The notes beneath the pieces were generated by a model. It was not told where the DNA came from and ran no database searches. It saw only the letters and a list, made by a program, of their open reading frames with translations. From contig JAEMBT020000009.1 of NCBI GenBank assembly GCA_018873245.2, forward strand, positions 6,425,180-6,489,179: a stretch of DNA of 64,000 nt, in the 5' to 3' direction. The stretch comes from Archegozetes longisetosus. Its lineage: Eukaryota > Arthropoda > Arachnida > Sarcoptiformes > Trhypochthoniidae. This document shows, one piece after another, positions 24,149 through 34,874 of this stretch; the first letter of the stretch is position 1, and the number at the start of each line of letters is the position of its first letter. Both the position numbers and the translations under genes were made by a program.

Positions 24149-25096
24149 GGGCTTGGTAAAGCCAAGTTTAACCATTTTCGAGGAGGTTAGGTCTGGGTGG
24201 AATTCTTTGGGCGATGCTAGTTATGTGGTAACCGTATTCGGCAACAATATGAAATTTTTTTGGTGTAGTTTAGTTAAAATTTAGTTAAACTTCGAAGATT
24301 ATTAAAACATGTGATATTTTGAAATAACTGCGAAAAAGTGGCTATGACCTCTTATGAACTCCCTTAACATGCTCTCTATATATAGTCGATTTGATACATA
24401 TGCATTTCATGTGACGGTTCAAATACTGATGTACAATCCCGAATTAGGTCATATTATACATCGCTGAATCAGGATGACGAGAGGAGTAAAGCGATATCAA
24501 TTTCATGAAGCTATGACCGCGGAGTCACAAGTTATAGGGTCAAAGACGAAAGGTCAATTTACTTGGTCAAAGGTCAAGAAACTAAGAATTTCCGGAAAAA
24601 ATGACTATCAAATTCGTGTTCCTCGCCCTAAGATTAGGTAAAATAACTACTTTTCAAATCAATTGTCGTGGGGTGCTAAACTAAACTCCATCCTCTAAGT
24701 CATTATAAAAGTTTAAAAGTTTAACAACAGTAGACCTTTGGACTTAATAAATGTGCTGGAAGCGTCAAATGAATCGAATTTGACTATGAGAGAAACACAA
24801 ATATATAATTTGAGTTTCTAAATTATTTCAAATTTTTATTGATTAAAACTATTGAATAAAGATAAAACATAAATCTAGTTCTTGTATACTTACAAGTTAT
24901 TTACATAAAGGAAATCACATAAAATAAATACTGACATCTACGAAATGAAATTTTATCCAATATTGAATAATAGTGACATTTAGTTTTATAAACAAGGTAA
25001 TTCAGAGGTGCTAGGTAAAATTTACAGAAAATCGACTCTATTCGGATAAGTGCTGTTACATCTATTGTGATAGCGCAATCTGGCAAATAGCTTAAT
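24149..25096. other. Unassigned spacer of higher GC content
   Basis: Roughly 950 bp, locally richer in G and C than its surroundings, with short imperfect repeats of ggtcaaag near 24,535-24,590. I recognise no gene, RNA or transposon end. Confidence 0.4.
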
Positions 25097-25105
25097 ATTA
25101 GTTGG

Positions 25106-25442
25106 ACTAGCACGACATTACAGCGCATAAATTACAGCGCAAACAAACACCGCGTACGACACTACCGCGTACAACACTACCGCGCACGACGCTACCGCGC
25201 AACGACACTACCGCGCAACGACACTACCGCGCAAACTCTTTAACGCGTAAAATAAATACCTCGCAAACTATACTACCACGTGGTAGTGACGTTTACCCGG
25301 TATTGTCATTTACGCGGTAGTGTCGTTGCGCGGTAGTGTCGTGCGCGGTAAAGTCGTGCGCGGTATTGTCGTGCGCGGTAGTGACTTGCGCGGTAGTGTC
25401 GCTTGCGCGGTAGTGTCGCTTGCGCGGTAATGTCATCTAATC
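25106..25442. mobile_element. CG-rich foldback element made of inverted tandem sub-repeats
   Basis: 337-bp palindrome centred on a perfect actaccacgtggtagt (25,272-25,287). The left half has repeated units of about 16 bp of the type cgacactaccgcgcaa; the right half carries the same units inverted (gcgcggtagtgtcg). It is flanked by a perfect 9-bp duplication, ATTAGTTGG (25,097-25,105 and 25,443-25,451). The outermost bases (cacgacattacagcgc and the inverse gcggtaatgtc) match the ends of the MULE at 39,639-42,229, so I infer a non-autonomous derivative of that family. Confidence 0.88.
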
Positions 25443-25451
25443 ATTAGTTGG

Positions 25452-25995
25452 GATAAACATGCATAAATATTGGTGTCAGCGTCTGTGATTATCTCTTCTG
25501 TTGACCTTGAATGATTGTCAATTACAACTGTAGCTTTTGAAAATCTAGATAATATGTTGTATTTTGATGAATTATTACATTATCAATACTGTAACTGCAT
25601 AACAACTGACATGTAGAGTTACGCGCTCCCTATATACTATCCACATTATGTAATTTTCAACAATAAAATTTATGAATCGGATAATAATTTTGAAATAATA
25701 TTTAAAACTTCTTTATAAATTATAAATTTACTTTTTGTTTCTTCAATTTTTATCCTATTTGTCTATTTTGACCCAATTCTGTTTCACACGTTCAATAGAA
25801 AAATATCTTTTGTGGAAAAGTGACATCCCTGTATAGCAGTAACTTTGTGCATCTATCATTAAAGTAGACTAACAAGATTTCTCTAAACTAAAACTGGAAT
25901 TTTATCAAGAAATGCTGATAAAAAATGGACAAAAAATGAACACTATTTTTTCAACTATTTTATTTTGAATAATCATTGATTACTTTACGAATGTT
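25452..25995. other. Spacer with a possible hAT end
   Basis: Non-coding. The string aaaagtgacatccctg near 25,820-25,835 looks like an isolated hAT right end, but no partner or duplication was found. Nothing else recognised. Confidence 0.3.
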
Positions 25996-26455
25996 CTAAT
26001 TATATTTTTGATTAGATTTGACTGATTTTAAGAGATTTTCATCATTTTTCACATAAGACTTGAATTCAATACAATCCATATCAAAGTTATTTTTAATACA
26101 AATATCGACTTCAATTAAATCAATATCCATTAAAATTCTTTCGTCAGTCCATATCCTACATAAATGATTGAAAACTCGTTCAACAAAATCATTACTTATA
26201 GATATAACCATAACTGTTTCTATAATTGTCGACAAGTTGTTGAACTCATTATTCGTAAATATTTTTCAATACTTCGAAATGACATTCAATTTTTTTACTT
26301 TGACTCCCTTTTTATTCAGGAAAGCATTGAATGAATTAATTTCATCGAACAGTAAGTCTTCATCGACACGAATATTCAATAATTTATTCATTCATTTGTT
26401 AACGATTAATTTGATTTTCGATTCAAAAAATTTAATATTCGAGATTAAATTAAAT
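25996..26455 (-). pseudogene. hAT transposase C-terminal remnant
   Basis: The minus strand reads LLFDEINSFNAFL, one stop, then ETVMVISISNDFVERVFNHL, RIWTDERI and VDICIKNNFDMDCIEFKSYV. This is the hAT C-terminal dimerisation region (family form SNAFVERVFS... W..ERNRL). The usual N..L after ER has decayed. No start and no catalytic part remain. A TIR-like sequence at about 26,857-26,905 (cgtctggtcagcctata) may be the right end of the same element. Confidence 0.7.
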
Positions 26456-26459
26456 TAAA

Positions 26460-27400
26460 TTAATAAGTACTTTATTGTTTAATTTGAGAAGCAGTTGATA
26501 GAAATCAGAGATAATGAGACGAAGACAAACAAAAACAATTAATGGTTTTGTCTTATAAATGACTGAAGAAATCAACTATAAATTCAATGATATTTTGTAC
26601 CAAAAAATGATTAATAGATGCATTAAGTCGTTTGCTAAACTTTTACAATAGAGTTTTTGTTGAATTTTTAAAAACAAACCAATAATAAAAATATAACGAA
26701 ATTCTACCACACTTTAAAAGAAATTGTGATACATTTGCAGTACTTTACTGCAGTTGATTGAATGATTGACTGTTTGCTCACAAAGAGTTTTTTCAAACTT
26801 GAAAAAAGAACTTTTCTACGTCCAGTTCTTACCCTGCACTAAACACTGTTGTGAGACCCAAAAGACTGGACAATCCAGTCCAAAACTGGACGTCTGGTCA
26901 GCCTATATTAAAGTGCACGATTCAAATTGAAATTACTACAGACAAGAGTAACTAATTGAATTGTCAGTCCGTTGATTGTGTTCTGATAACAAGTTTTGAT
27001 TAAGTAATATTTCGAATGAATTAAATGTTAGAAAATCATCAAACACAAGAATCTCTCAGTAATGTATCTGTTGGTTTTCAATTGCGAAAATTAATCGATT
27101 AAACAAGATGTCGCATTCCATGCTTTAATCTTGAATAATAACACTTTCTATAATATGCACAAAAATGTGTTAGTTCTGAATGAAACAAGAGGTGAATATT
27201 ACGAAAGCTCCGATATAAACTCTAGTCTGCGATATTCTGTATGTTATTTTCTTTAAAAATTAATATTTAGGTATTTTCATAATAAATATTTAATGTTATC
27301 CTGCCCTATATATATATATAGAATTTTGATTATGTAGAACAGTGTTTGCCAGTTATGAAATGTGTTTTGATAAATTCCAAAACAATATTTATTGCAATTT
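26460..27400. other. Non-coding spacer
   Basis: AT-rich. It contains the possible hAT end gactggacaatccagtcc...ggtcagcctata near 26,857-26,905 and a short (TA)n run near 27,308. No gene recognised. Confidence 0.4.
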
Positions 27401-27412
27401 TAAGTAACGTAC

Positions 27413-28486
27413 TCGGATAAAAATCCGCAAAAATTTCAATTGATTGTAAAATAATAAAATAATTTCAATATGAAGTCAAAATTTGGCTAAAACTTAAAAC
27501 AATTATTGATTGTTAAATGGTAATTTTTATTTAAACATATGAGCGAGTGTTTGGCTACGATACCACTTTTTGCAAGGATACCCCTAAAAGTGTAATGGAA
27601 ATGAATATAATTCAAAATTATATAAAAATTTTGAAAATTTTATCCTCTCTTCTCAGTTATTTCACAATAATTTTATGTAATTTATTATTATTAATAACTA
27701 ACTATTCATTACTATAAGGTTTTTCATTTTTTAATGATAAATTTTGATATTTCTTGATAACTAATGATTAATTTAGGAGCATTTTATGATCAATCTTTTG
27801 ATCAAAAGTACTTGTACTGAGTATCAAAGTGCTTGTCTCATCGAGAGCTTTCCAATGATATGTGTCGGCATGGTTTAGAATCGGGGAGCGACCGAAAAGA
27901 GACTCCTTAAATAGACCAAAATCGAGACAATAACTTTATCGATGAGCTTCAATTTTTTGTCTCTCTTTTTATTATGCTTAATATTTTATATTTTCTTTCA
28001 TGGTTAAATGATCATCAATATTTTATTTATAATATTATAGACAAATTTTAATTTTTAACTTAATCGATACAAAATTGCAGTCACTTTTCTTAGGGTTATC
28101 CTTAAATTTCTTTGATAAGTTTGATGACCATTTTTATGGTAACTTGAAATAAATTTTGTTAATATTTTCGATAATTTATATTCCCTTATATCTGAACTAT
28201 AAATTCTGATCATTTTAGAAATTTTGAAATAAATTAAAATGAGTAAAATTAAAAATTTTGAATGATGCCAGTTTTTAAAACGAAAATTTTCAAGCACTTT
28301 TTCGAGGTTATTCGCTTTAAAATTATGTAACACTTTTCTTTATATGAATATTTTTTTAAATCTTTCACTGTTATAGAGAATAGTAAATTCTCTTTTATTT
28401 GATATATAAATCACATATCTTTTTAAGCTCAAAATATTTTTAAAAGTTTGTAAACTTTTCGCGGATTTTTATCCGAGAACGTTACT
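27413..28486. mobile_element. Element with about 26-bp inverted ends, probably TA-flanked
   Basis: AGTAACGTACTCGGATAAAA at 27,413 is mirrored by TTTTATCCGAGAACGTTACT ending at 28,486; the inner ends are tccgc and gcgga. TA precedes the left end and occurs one base beyond the right end, so a Tc1/mariner-type target is possible. About 1.07 kb with no recognisable transposase. Confidence 0.6.
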
Positions 28487-28849
28487 CTATCAAGCAAATT
28501 ATGATTTAAGTAATGATTAGTTAAAGCTAGAGTCTATCTATTTTTTTGAAATAGAAAAGTATCAAAAAATCGAGTGTGGTCAATCAGACCCGGCTAACTC
28601 GCCTTCTTACTAAAAACCCAAGTCAGGTAGCTAAATGAACCGAAAATATTTCTATATCTCTTATTGCAGCTCAAAATTTTACTTGTAAAAAAGTAATTCA
28701 AATTATCAAAGCACGAGTTATTTTGGCACATATAGAACTCAAAATCGTGCTCATGTCAAAAGAAAACGAACTCATATAAAATTCAATACAAACATTAACA
28801 CAAAATAATGAATATTCATAACATATAGAGAATTCAACGTTAAAAAAAG

Positions 28850-29700
28850 CTATTCACTATCAAAAACGTGATATTCAAGTAATTCTAAAATATTTTGGAA
28901 TAAAATTTCAGGATTAAGTTCTACTAACAACTAATCTGAAATTCGATTTTAAAGAAAGCTATTCATTATCAAAACTTGGCATTCAGAGAATTCTTAAAAG
29001 ACTTTAGAACAATACTTCCAAAAATAAACATGCTTACAATTTTTTCAGAAATGAAAATTCAAATGTAGAGTGTTAAAGATTTGTTTGTTAAGAATTTTCA
29101 ATATTGTCACAAACTATATGAGAGCTAAATGAAAAAAATTCTGATATCAATGCGCAGATACAGTTCTCTAATAGCAATCAGCATTCTTTTAACTCAAACT
29201 TCTATATGCAAAATGTTGTAACACTCCTCCGTCACATTGAATATCAGTCTTATTTCAATAGAAAGAATTTCTATATAAGTATTAAAAGTTTTATAACATT
29301 AAGTGAATGAACTGTGAAGTAAGTGAACTTTGATTCGGACTAGATGTAGATCAGTCGAAATAAAGTCTCATTCCTCTGGAACGATGGTGTCCAGACATTT
29401 TTCTATGAGAGCTAGTTTAACTTAAAACTTATATTGTAATTGTATTTTTACTGTAATTTTATATTGGTGTAATTTAATAGTATTGTTTAGTAAAATCAAT
29501 GTTGTATAGCTAATAATTAATCATCAAGTTTCGCGATCGACTTACTAAACACTCCTGCTCTAAAAATTGATATCTTCAATCATGAGTTTCAACTCTAAAG
29601 ACTTAGTGCTGATTTCACAACGATTTCTAGACTATTGATACAAATTCTAAGATATTATGAAAGCAAATCTTTTTTCTTATAAACTTTAATTAGAACTAAA
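28850..29700. repeat. 5' flank of inverted GPCR copy D
   Basis: Reverse-complement counterpart of the receptor upstream flanks (for example ctattcactatcaaaaacgtg matches the inverse of the run at 840). About 190 bp at 29,381-29,570 has no counterpart in other flanks and is probably an insertion. Non-coding. Confidence 0.6.
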
Positions 29701-30267
29701 TATGAAGCAAGCAATAGAAAGTTTTGAAAAGAATTTGTCGCTATTAAATAATGAAACCAATTCAACCTTTACTAAAGATGACAATGAGGAGTGTTTTATA
29801 CCGCCTTTGGAACACTTTAGTCTTGGGTCTAAAGGATTTTTGGTTATCAACTATTCATTTAGTAAATTGATGACTTTTTTGGAAGTTTCACTGTAGTTGT
29901 GGTCGAGATATTTGAGAGAACGTCGTCCAATAATTTGGAGAAATTTATAATAAATATGGCTACTGCTGATGTGATCATGGGTGTGTTGTGTTTCCAGTTT
30001 ACATTTATTGATTGATGCTCGGTCGCTGGATAATGTTCAGCCTCGCAATTCATCCAAATGGTATCCTTTTTGTGACTTCATTTACGGTGGCTGTCATTGG
30101 AATAGAAAAGTGATTATTGCTAATTTGTTTATAAAATAAATCATTTGAACTTAATATTTATTTTGATAAAGATAATATTTTCTACTTAAGAATCATTTAG
30201 TCTTAACTTTAAATCTGAACTATATTTTAGATTAATTATATGACTTTTGCCATCTGTAAATAAATTA

Positions 30268-30640
30268 CGGGTGTTATATCTCCAGTTTTGACCCTTGGTT
30301 TTCGGTTTTAAGGTCTTTTCCACGGTCTCCGAAGTTGATCTGTAAGCGGAGACGTTTTCTCCGGTCTTGACTGCTTAAAACCTTTGAAAAATTAATATTT
30401 ATTTATATGATGGTTTGAATTTTGTAAAATAATCTACGATCTTATAAAAGAAATAGTTTTAGTGTTCACTCTGTTCATGGCGAGATTTGTACAAAAGTAA
30501 ACTTTTAGATGTCATGGGATGAGTTTACAGAATATGCCATTAAAAATAAGAGTTTGGTTGAAGCTGCAAAATCCAGCAAAAAATAGAACTATATGAAAGT
30601 CGTCGAAAATAAGATGTGAAATCATTGAATATTTTTCAAT
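30268..30640 (+). pseudogene. hAT transposase fragment in intron 1 of GPCR copy D
   Basis: The plus strand reads WDEFTEYAIKNKSLVEAAKS followed by SKK, a stop and NYMKVV (around 30,510-30,600). It matches the extreme C-terminus of the hAT proteins at 51,248-51,458 and 45,640-45,850. The left boundary (about 30,268) is where the intron stops matching copy C. The segment before it (ctccggtcttgactgc) resembles the subterminal DNA of the 45-kb hAT element. Confidence 0.65.
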
Positions 30641-32164
30641 TAGATAGTTCATTTACCATTTGACGATTTATGATAAACCTAAAAAATATACTTGATCCCC
30701 CTTACATAAAAAAATTCGGTTCTCAATTAAAAATTATAACGCCTATAATATAAAGTAGTTTTGATCCGATTAAGTAATACACTATTCTATGATAATTGTT
30801 GACATCAAGACAAATCTTTAGTTAGAATTGATTTTTTATTATGTCTAACAATCAGTTTAAAGTTTCAGCCTTTTATGCTTTTCAACATATTTTTAACTAT
30901 GATGGCACTAAAATTTTAGTTGACAGAAAGATTTTTAAAAATGTTTAGCCTAAGCCATACAAAAGCTTCGAGTCTAATCTTGATCCTGAGCCAGTGTGAA
31001 ACACCAGACATAAGAATTGAGAATTTCATTTATTATAACTAAGAAATTGAACTTTCGTAACACATAACGAGATATTTATCAATAAGTTTTAATTTTTTTC
31101 TTGAGTTTTTGCTTTTAGTGATATTGCTGGTGATTAATAATGTTAAAATTGGCATGTCCCCATACCTTAAAGGAAACAAATATGTCTTAATTCAATACAG
31201 TGAGAGACAAAGCAGTCAAGTGATAAATAGGAACAAAACTTCAAACAGATTGATACTCATCAAATATTTGATTAGGCTCATCATTTCTAATCAATCTTAT
31301 TATAGAAGATATATTGATCCATAGAAAATCGTTTATCTATAAGGTGCATCATAATTATTTTAGACATTGCTCAGTAATTATATTAATAATCATTTACTCA
31401 GATAACTTATAACCACAACAAAATAGTTAACAATTTATAAGTTTCAATTGTAAAAAAGTGAAAATATTAAAAGTGATAATCAGAAATTCTAAACAATAAT
31501 ATTTTGCAATACTGTATTCCATCTGTCGTAAATACTACATAAATAGCCTTAATTCAAAAAATTTTGAAAACTATTTGAGAAACGTTTCTATTCTATACAA
31601 AACTATACAAAGATAAAATTTTATAAATTTATTACATTTTTATTGACTGAATTACAATTATTTACAGATATATGGCAATAATCTATCCATTTTCTCATAT
31701 TTATGATCGGTTGAAATCTACTCTATAGTTTGTGGTTATTTGGTTTGCCATACGCATTTTGTTTTTTCCGAACAACAAAATTATTGAATCTAATTTAGAT
31801 AGCAACACTTATTATTGGAAGTTTGCAGAAATGAGTCTAGTGAAAGAAAAGGAAGATTCGGTGGCCCCATAGAAAATTCCCCTGAGACACCGATTTCTTT
31901 GAAATTTTTTATTCAAAAAGAAAACTAAAAAAGAATATATGTTTGTGCTTATCACTTTGAGATTGGACGCGCCTGAGCGCTGCGAAAAATTCTAGAAGTT
32001 TGAAATTTCAAATTTTTATTCTAAGAAAACCGTTAGAGATATTTTGAAAATTTTTTCACTAAAACTTAAAGTTTAATACAAGTTTATGAGAAAAAAGAAT
32101 CATCATAAAATTTTCATTATTAAGAAAGTTATAAAGATAATAAAATTTCAAAATTTTATTTATA

Positions 32165-32267
32165 CATGTTACCCCGAAAGGGCTAGCTTGGGAAATTTTC
32201 CTAAAAAGCAACTTTATCTAAAGAAGCTTTGGTTAAAAGGAAAAGCTAGCCCTTTTGGGGTAACATG
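32165..32267. repeat. Hairpin, 25-bp arms with one mismatch
   Basis: catgttaccccgaaagggc at 32,165 pairs with gcccttttggggtaacatg ending at 32,267, 24 of 25 matching, with about 53 bp between the arms. A small open frame runs through it but has no independent support. Confidence 0.8.
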
Positions 32268-32466
32268 TTGAAAAAATACAAAAACCAAAAATTCAATTTT
32301 TATTCATTTTCAAATTATTTTGAATATGTTTAGAATAATTAATGTTAAAAAATTTAAACCTCATCATTTTATAATAATTATAGAATTTTTATTAAGTTTT
32401 GAAATCATATTTATTACATACTGCTTGAATAAACTTTAGTCAGGTTCTCAAATAAAACGTATTAAA

Positions 32467-33154
32467 GGAGGAGTAGGAATAAGCGTTCTAATGGAACGAT
32501 TTTGATCAAACTCAGTATACTTATACTGATATGTATATAATTATATTTACATGTATACAATTGCGAATACATTAAACCGGTTAGTTTTTTGTCAATATTA
32601 TTTTTGCCCATAGAGTCCCCAAAAGTTTTTTGTTGTTTTATGTAGGGGAGATGTTACTCTATAATTACATAGAAAAAAATCTTTGGGGACTATGGGGAAA
32701 GATAGTGAAAAATTTCAAAATTTTCACTTTTTCATGAAATATATTTGTACGTATAGTACTGGTTTTGAAATGTTCACATATTTTTTGGAATCAATTTTCA
32801 CTCATATTTGCGTTGGTTTGGTGTTTCTATCTTGTCCCGTTTCGCTGAAATAAAGTTTTCCGCATTTTAGATTTTAACACTTAGATTATAACACTTTAGG
32901 TTATAACACTTTAGATTATAGCACTTTAGATTATAACACTTTAGATTATATTACTTTAGATTATAACACTTTAGATTATAACACTTTAGATTATAACACT
33001 TTAGATTATAACACTTTAAATCTCGCGCGAGGCGCGGAATCGGGTCAAACCTTTGGTCAAACTTAATAGTTGGACATGGACTATAACTATATTGAGTTTG
33101 ATCAAAATCACTCGATCGGCAAGTTTTCAATGCTTATTCCTACCCCTACTTTAT
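32467..33154. mobile_element. Probable MITE with inverted ends and internal tandem array
   Basis: aggaggagtaggaataagc (left) is mirrored by gcttattcctacccctact (right). Further in, gattttgatcaaactcagta pairs with tattgagtttgatcaaaatc. About 690 bp, non-coding; target duplication not resolved. Confidence 0.6.
32871..33019. repeat. 15-bp tandem repeat, about 10 units
   Basis: Units of the form attataacactttag, ten in a row with one to two changes each, the first unit one base short. No spacers, so not CRISPR-like. It ends at an abrupt CG-rich string (ctcgcgcgaggcgcgg). Confidence 0.92.
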
Positions 33155-33659
33155 CTAAGGTTCATCAGACAAGAGTGTCAACTTTGCAATGAAATATGCT
33201 GAGTTTGAAACTTCTTTACATAAATATTTTTTCAAGCTTCCTTATTAATCTTTTCATTAATTAAAATTTTTTCATTTGCAAAAAATCATATTCTTTTTCA
33301 TTTTTATTCATCTAAAATTCGATTTTTCACATCTTTATTTTGTTAATGTTTTTAAAAATTGCACAAAAACAACAACAAATACGATAAAACTCAATTTTTT
33401 TGCATTATAAACGAGTTCAATTGGTTTTTTCCCTATGTTTTAAAAAAAATTATTTTATCCATTTTTGAGGGGAAGGGCCAATGTTATAATGGAATCCTCC
33501 TTTGCTAATTTCAAGTAATTTCGTACTCACATTTATAGTACCATTAATTGTAATAACTGCCAGCTATCGTCCGATTATGAAGAGATTGATGGCCAACACT
33601 ATGGCCAATAATGGGGAACTTCTTCAGAGGCATACAGAAATCGGGAGTGAAAAAAAGTA

Positions 33660-34874
33660 AGAAATTTTTTTAAAAATTATATTTTATTGCAGGGAAATTA
33701 TTTTTCAAGTAATCAAATAAAATTGTCATAAGCAAAATATTATAATATAAAATATATTTAAATTCTGAAATTGAATTCTATGGATTGGTATATGCTTTGT
33801 TTCAGATCACGTCCAACAGCGACATTTCAGAACTTAGAGTTGAGGTTAAATTTAAATTTGATTAGTATAATTTGAGTTTAATTTTAACAGAAACATGGAC
33901 GTGATTTGTGACAACATAGCTCACAATTTGTGGTAGAACAAAGTGGTTATATTTTAAGTTTTGTTGATTTCTTACACGCTCCTATAAAAGATTCCAGACT
34001 TTGCAATATTATTCAAAACTTTTCTATAGGCTAAATGGATCTTCAGGTGCAATAAACAACTTTAATTATAAAATATTCATGTATTCAGGTACTTCACAAA
34101 CCTATGATATGTCAAACTGACTATGTGTCACAAACTCATGTCAAAAATTTTTCAAAGGTGGATTTTGGGTTTTATATAGGAATATGACGTAATTAAAATA
34201 CAAAGTTTCGCAATGTTTTAGAATCTTAATTTCTGTTAAGCCTATTCGAGTCAAATATATGAACAAAGTTAAAAAATTAAATTGCTACAGAAATGACTTT
34301 AGTCATTAGTAAAGCTTTAAAAAATAGCAAGACTTGAAGGAAAAGCAAATTTAGAACAATTTTAATGAATAAAATAGCATTGAATTACTAATCGCCTAGC
34401 TTGAGGGCTACTATAATGTGAAAACAAATCTGGATTTTCTAGTTTTCACATGGCTTAAGATTCTTATGATGAAATTGGTGTTTAAGAAGTAGAAACCTAA
34501 CTTTTACTTCAGACTTAATATTCTCAAAAGATTTTACAATTATGAAAAGAATTAATTAACATGTAAGCTTATGACATATTACTCGTATGAGCTTAAACAA
34601 ACATTTAAGATTACTAATAAAAAATTGAATCTTAATGTAAAATTAATTACAGTTTCACTCCATCTCTTTGCTATAAATGTGTTTTGTGTTCAATTTCAGT
34701 TTCATTCTTATCTTTGATATCGATAGATTAACTACACTTTTTAAAAGTGCTCTTCAAATTTAACTTTACTTTCAAGATTTCATATTCAAGGCTACTTTAG
34801 TACTTTGAAACTGAGGTTTGAAAGTGGTATTTCAATACATCAAGAGTTCTAGTAGTAAATAATAGACTTTTATC
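33660..34874. other. Spacer between GPCR copy D and the NRF-like gene
   Basis: 33,660-33,940 is intron 2 sequence of copy D. From about 33,950 to 34,874 nothing is recognised. Confidence 0.45.

Larger units (their letters stand above)
31854..33503. mobile_element. 1.65-kb composite insertion in exon 2 of GPCR copy D
   Basis: Exon 2 sequence stops after gtgaaagaaaag and resumes at ctaatttcaagtaattt, matching copy C on both sides. The insert ends are weakly inverted (aaggaagattc...ggcccc at left, gggcc...gaatcctccttt at right). Inside are several smaller structures: a 25-bp-arm hairpin at 32,165-32,267, an element with inverted ends at 32,467-33,154, an imperfect hairpin at 32,608-32,695 and a 15-bp tandem array. 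No transposase is recognised. Confidence 0.65.
29702..33656 (+). pseudogene. GPCR copy D, inverted and disrupted
   Basis: Only copy on the plus strand. Exon 1 (29,702 to about 30,108) starts MKQAIESFEKNLSLLNNETN but has a deletion after MTFLE that shifts the frame, and a second shift after FTFID in TM2. Exon 2 begins at 31,668 after a tttacag acceptor (YMAIIYPFSHIYD), has a stop early (tctactctatag), is broken at about 31,853 by a 1.65-kb insertion, and resumes near 33,503 with codons for the TM5 region (SYRPIMKRLMANTMA) up to a gtaag donor at 33,657. Intron 2 is recognisable to about 33,940; exon 3 is missing. Intron 1 contains a hAT relic. Clearly non-functional. Confidence 0.85.

Noticed and set aside
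25106-25442. CRISPR-like reading of the regularly spaced CG-rich units
   Set aside because: No unique spacers, inverted halves and a 9-bp target duplication: a transposon in a eukaryote.
25815-25835. Isolated hAT-like end (gtgacatccctg)
   Set aside because: No matching opposite end or 8-bp duplication found within several kb.
28055-28333. 92-codon minus-strand ORF inside the 27.4-28.5 kb element
   Set aside because: No motif, low-complexity AT-driven composition and no partner copy; not supported as a transposase.
32871-33019. CRISPR or satellite interpretation of the 15-bp array
   Set aside because: Units abut without spacers and there are only ten; a local tandem expansion is enough.
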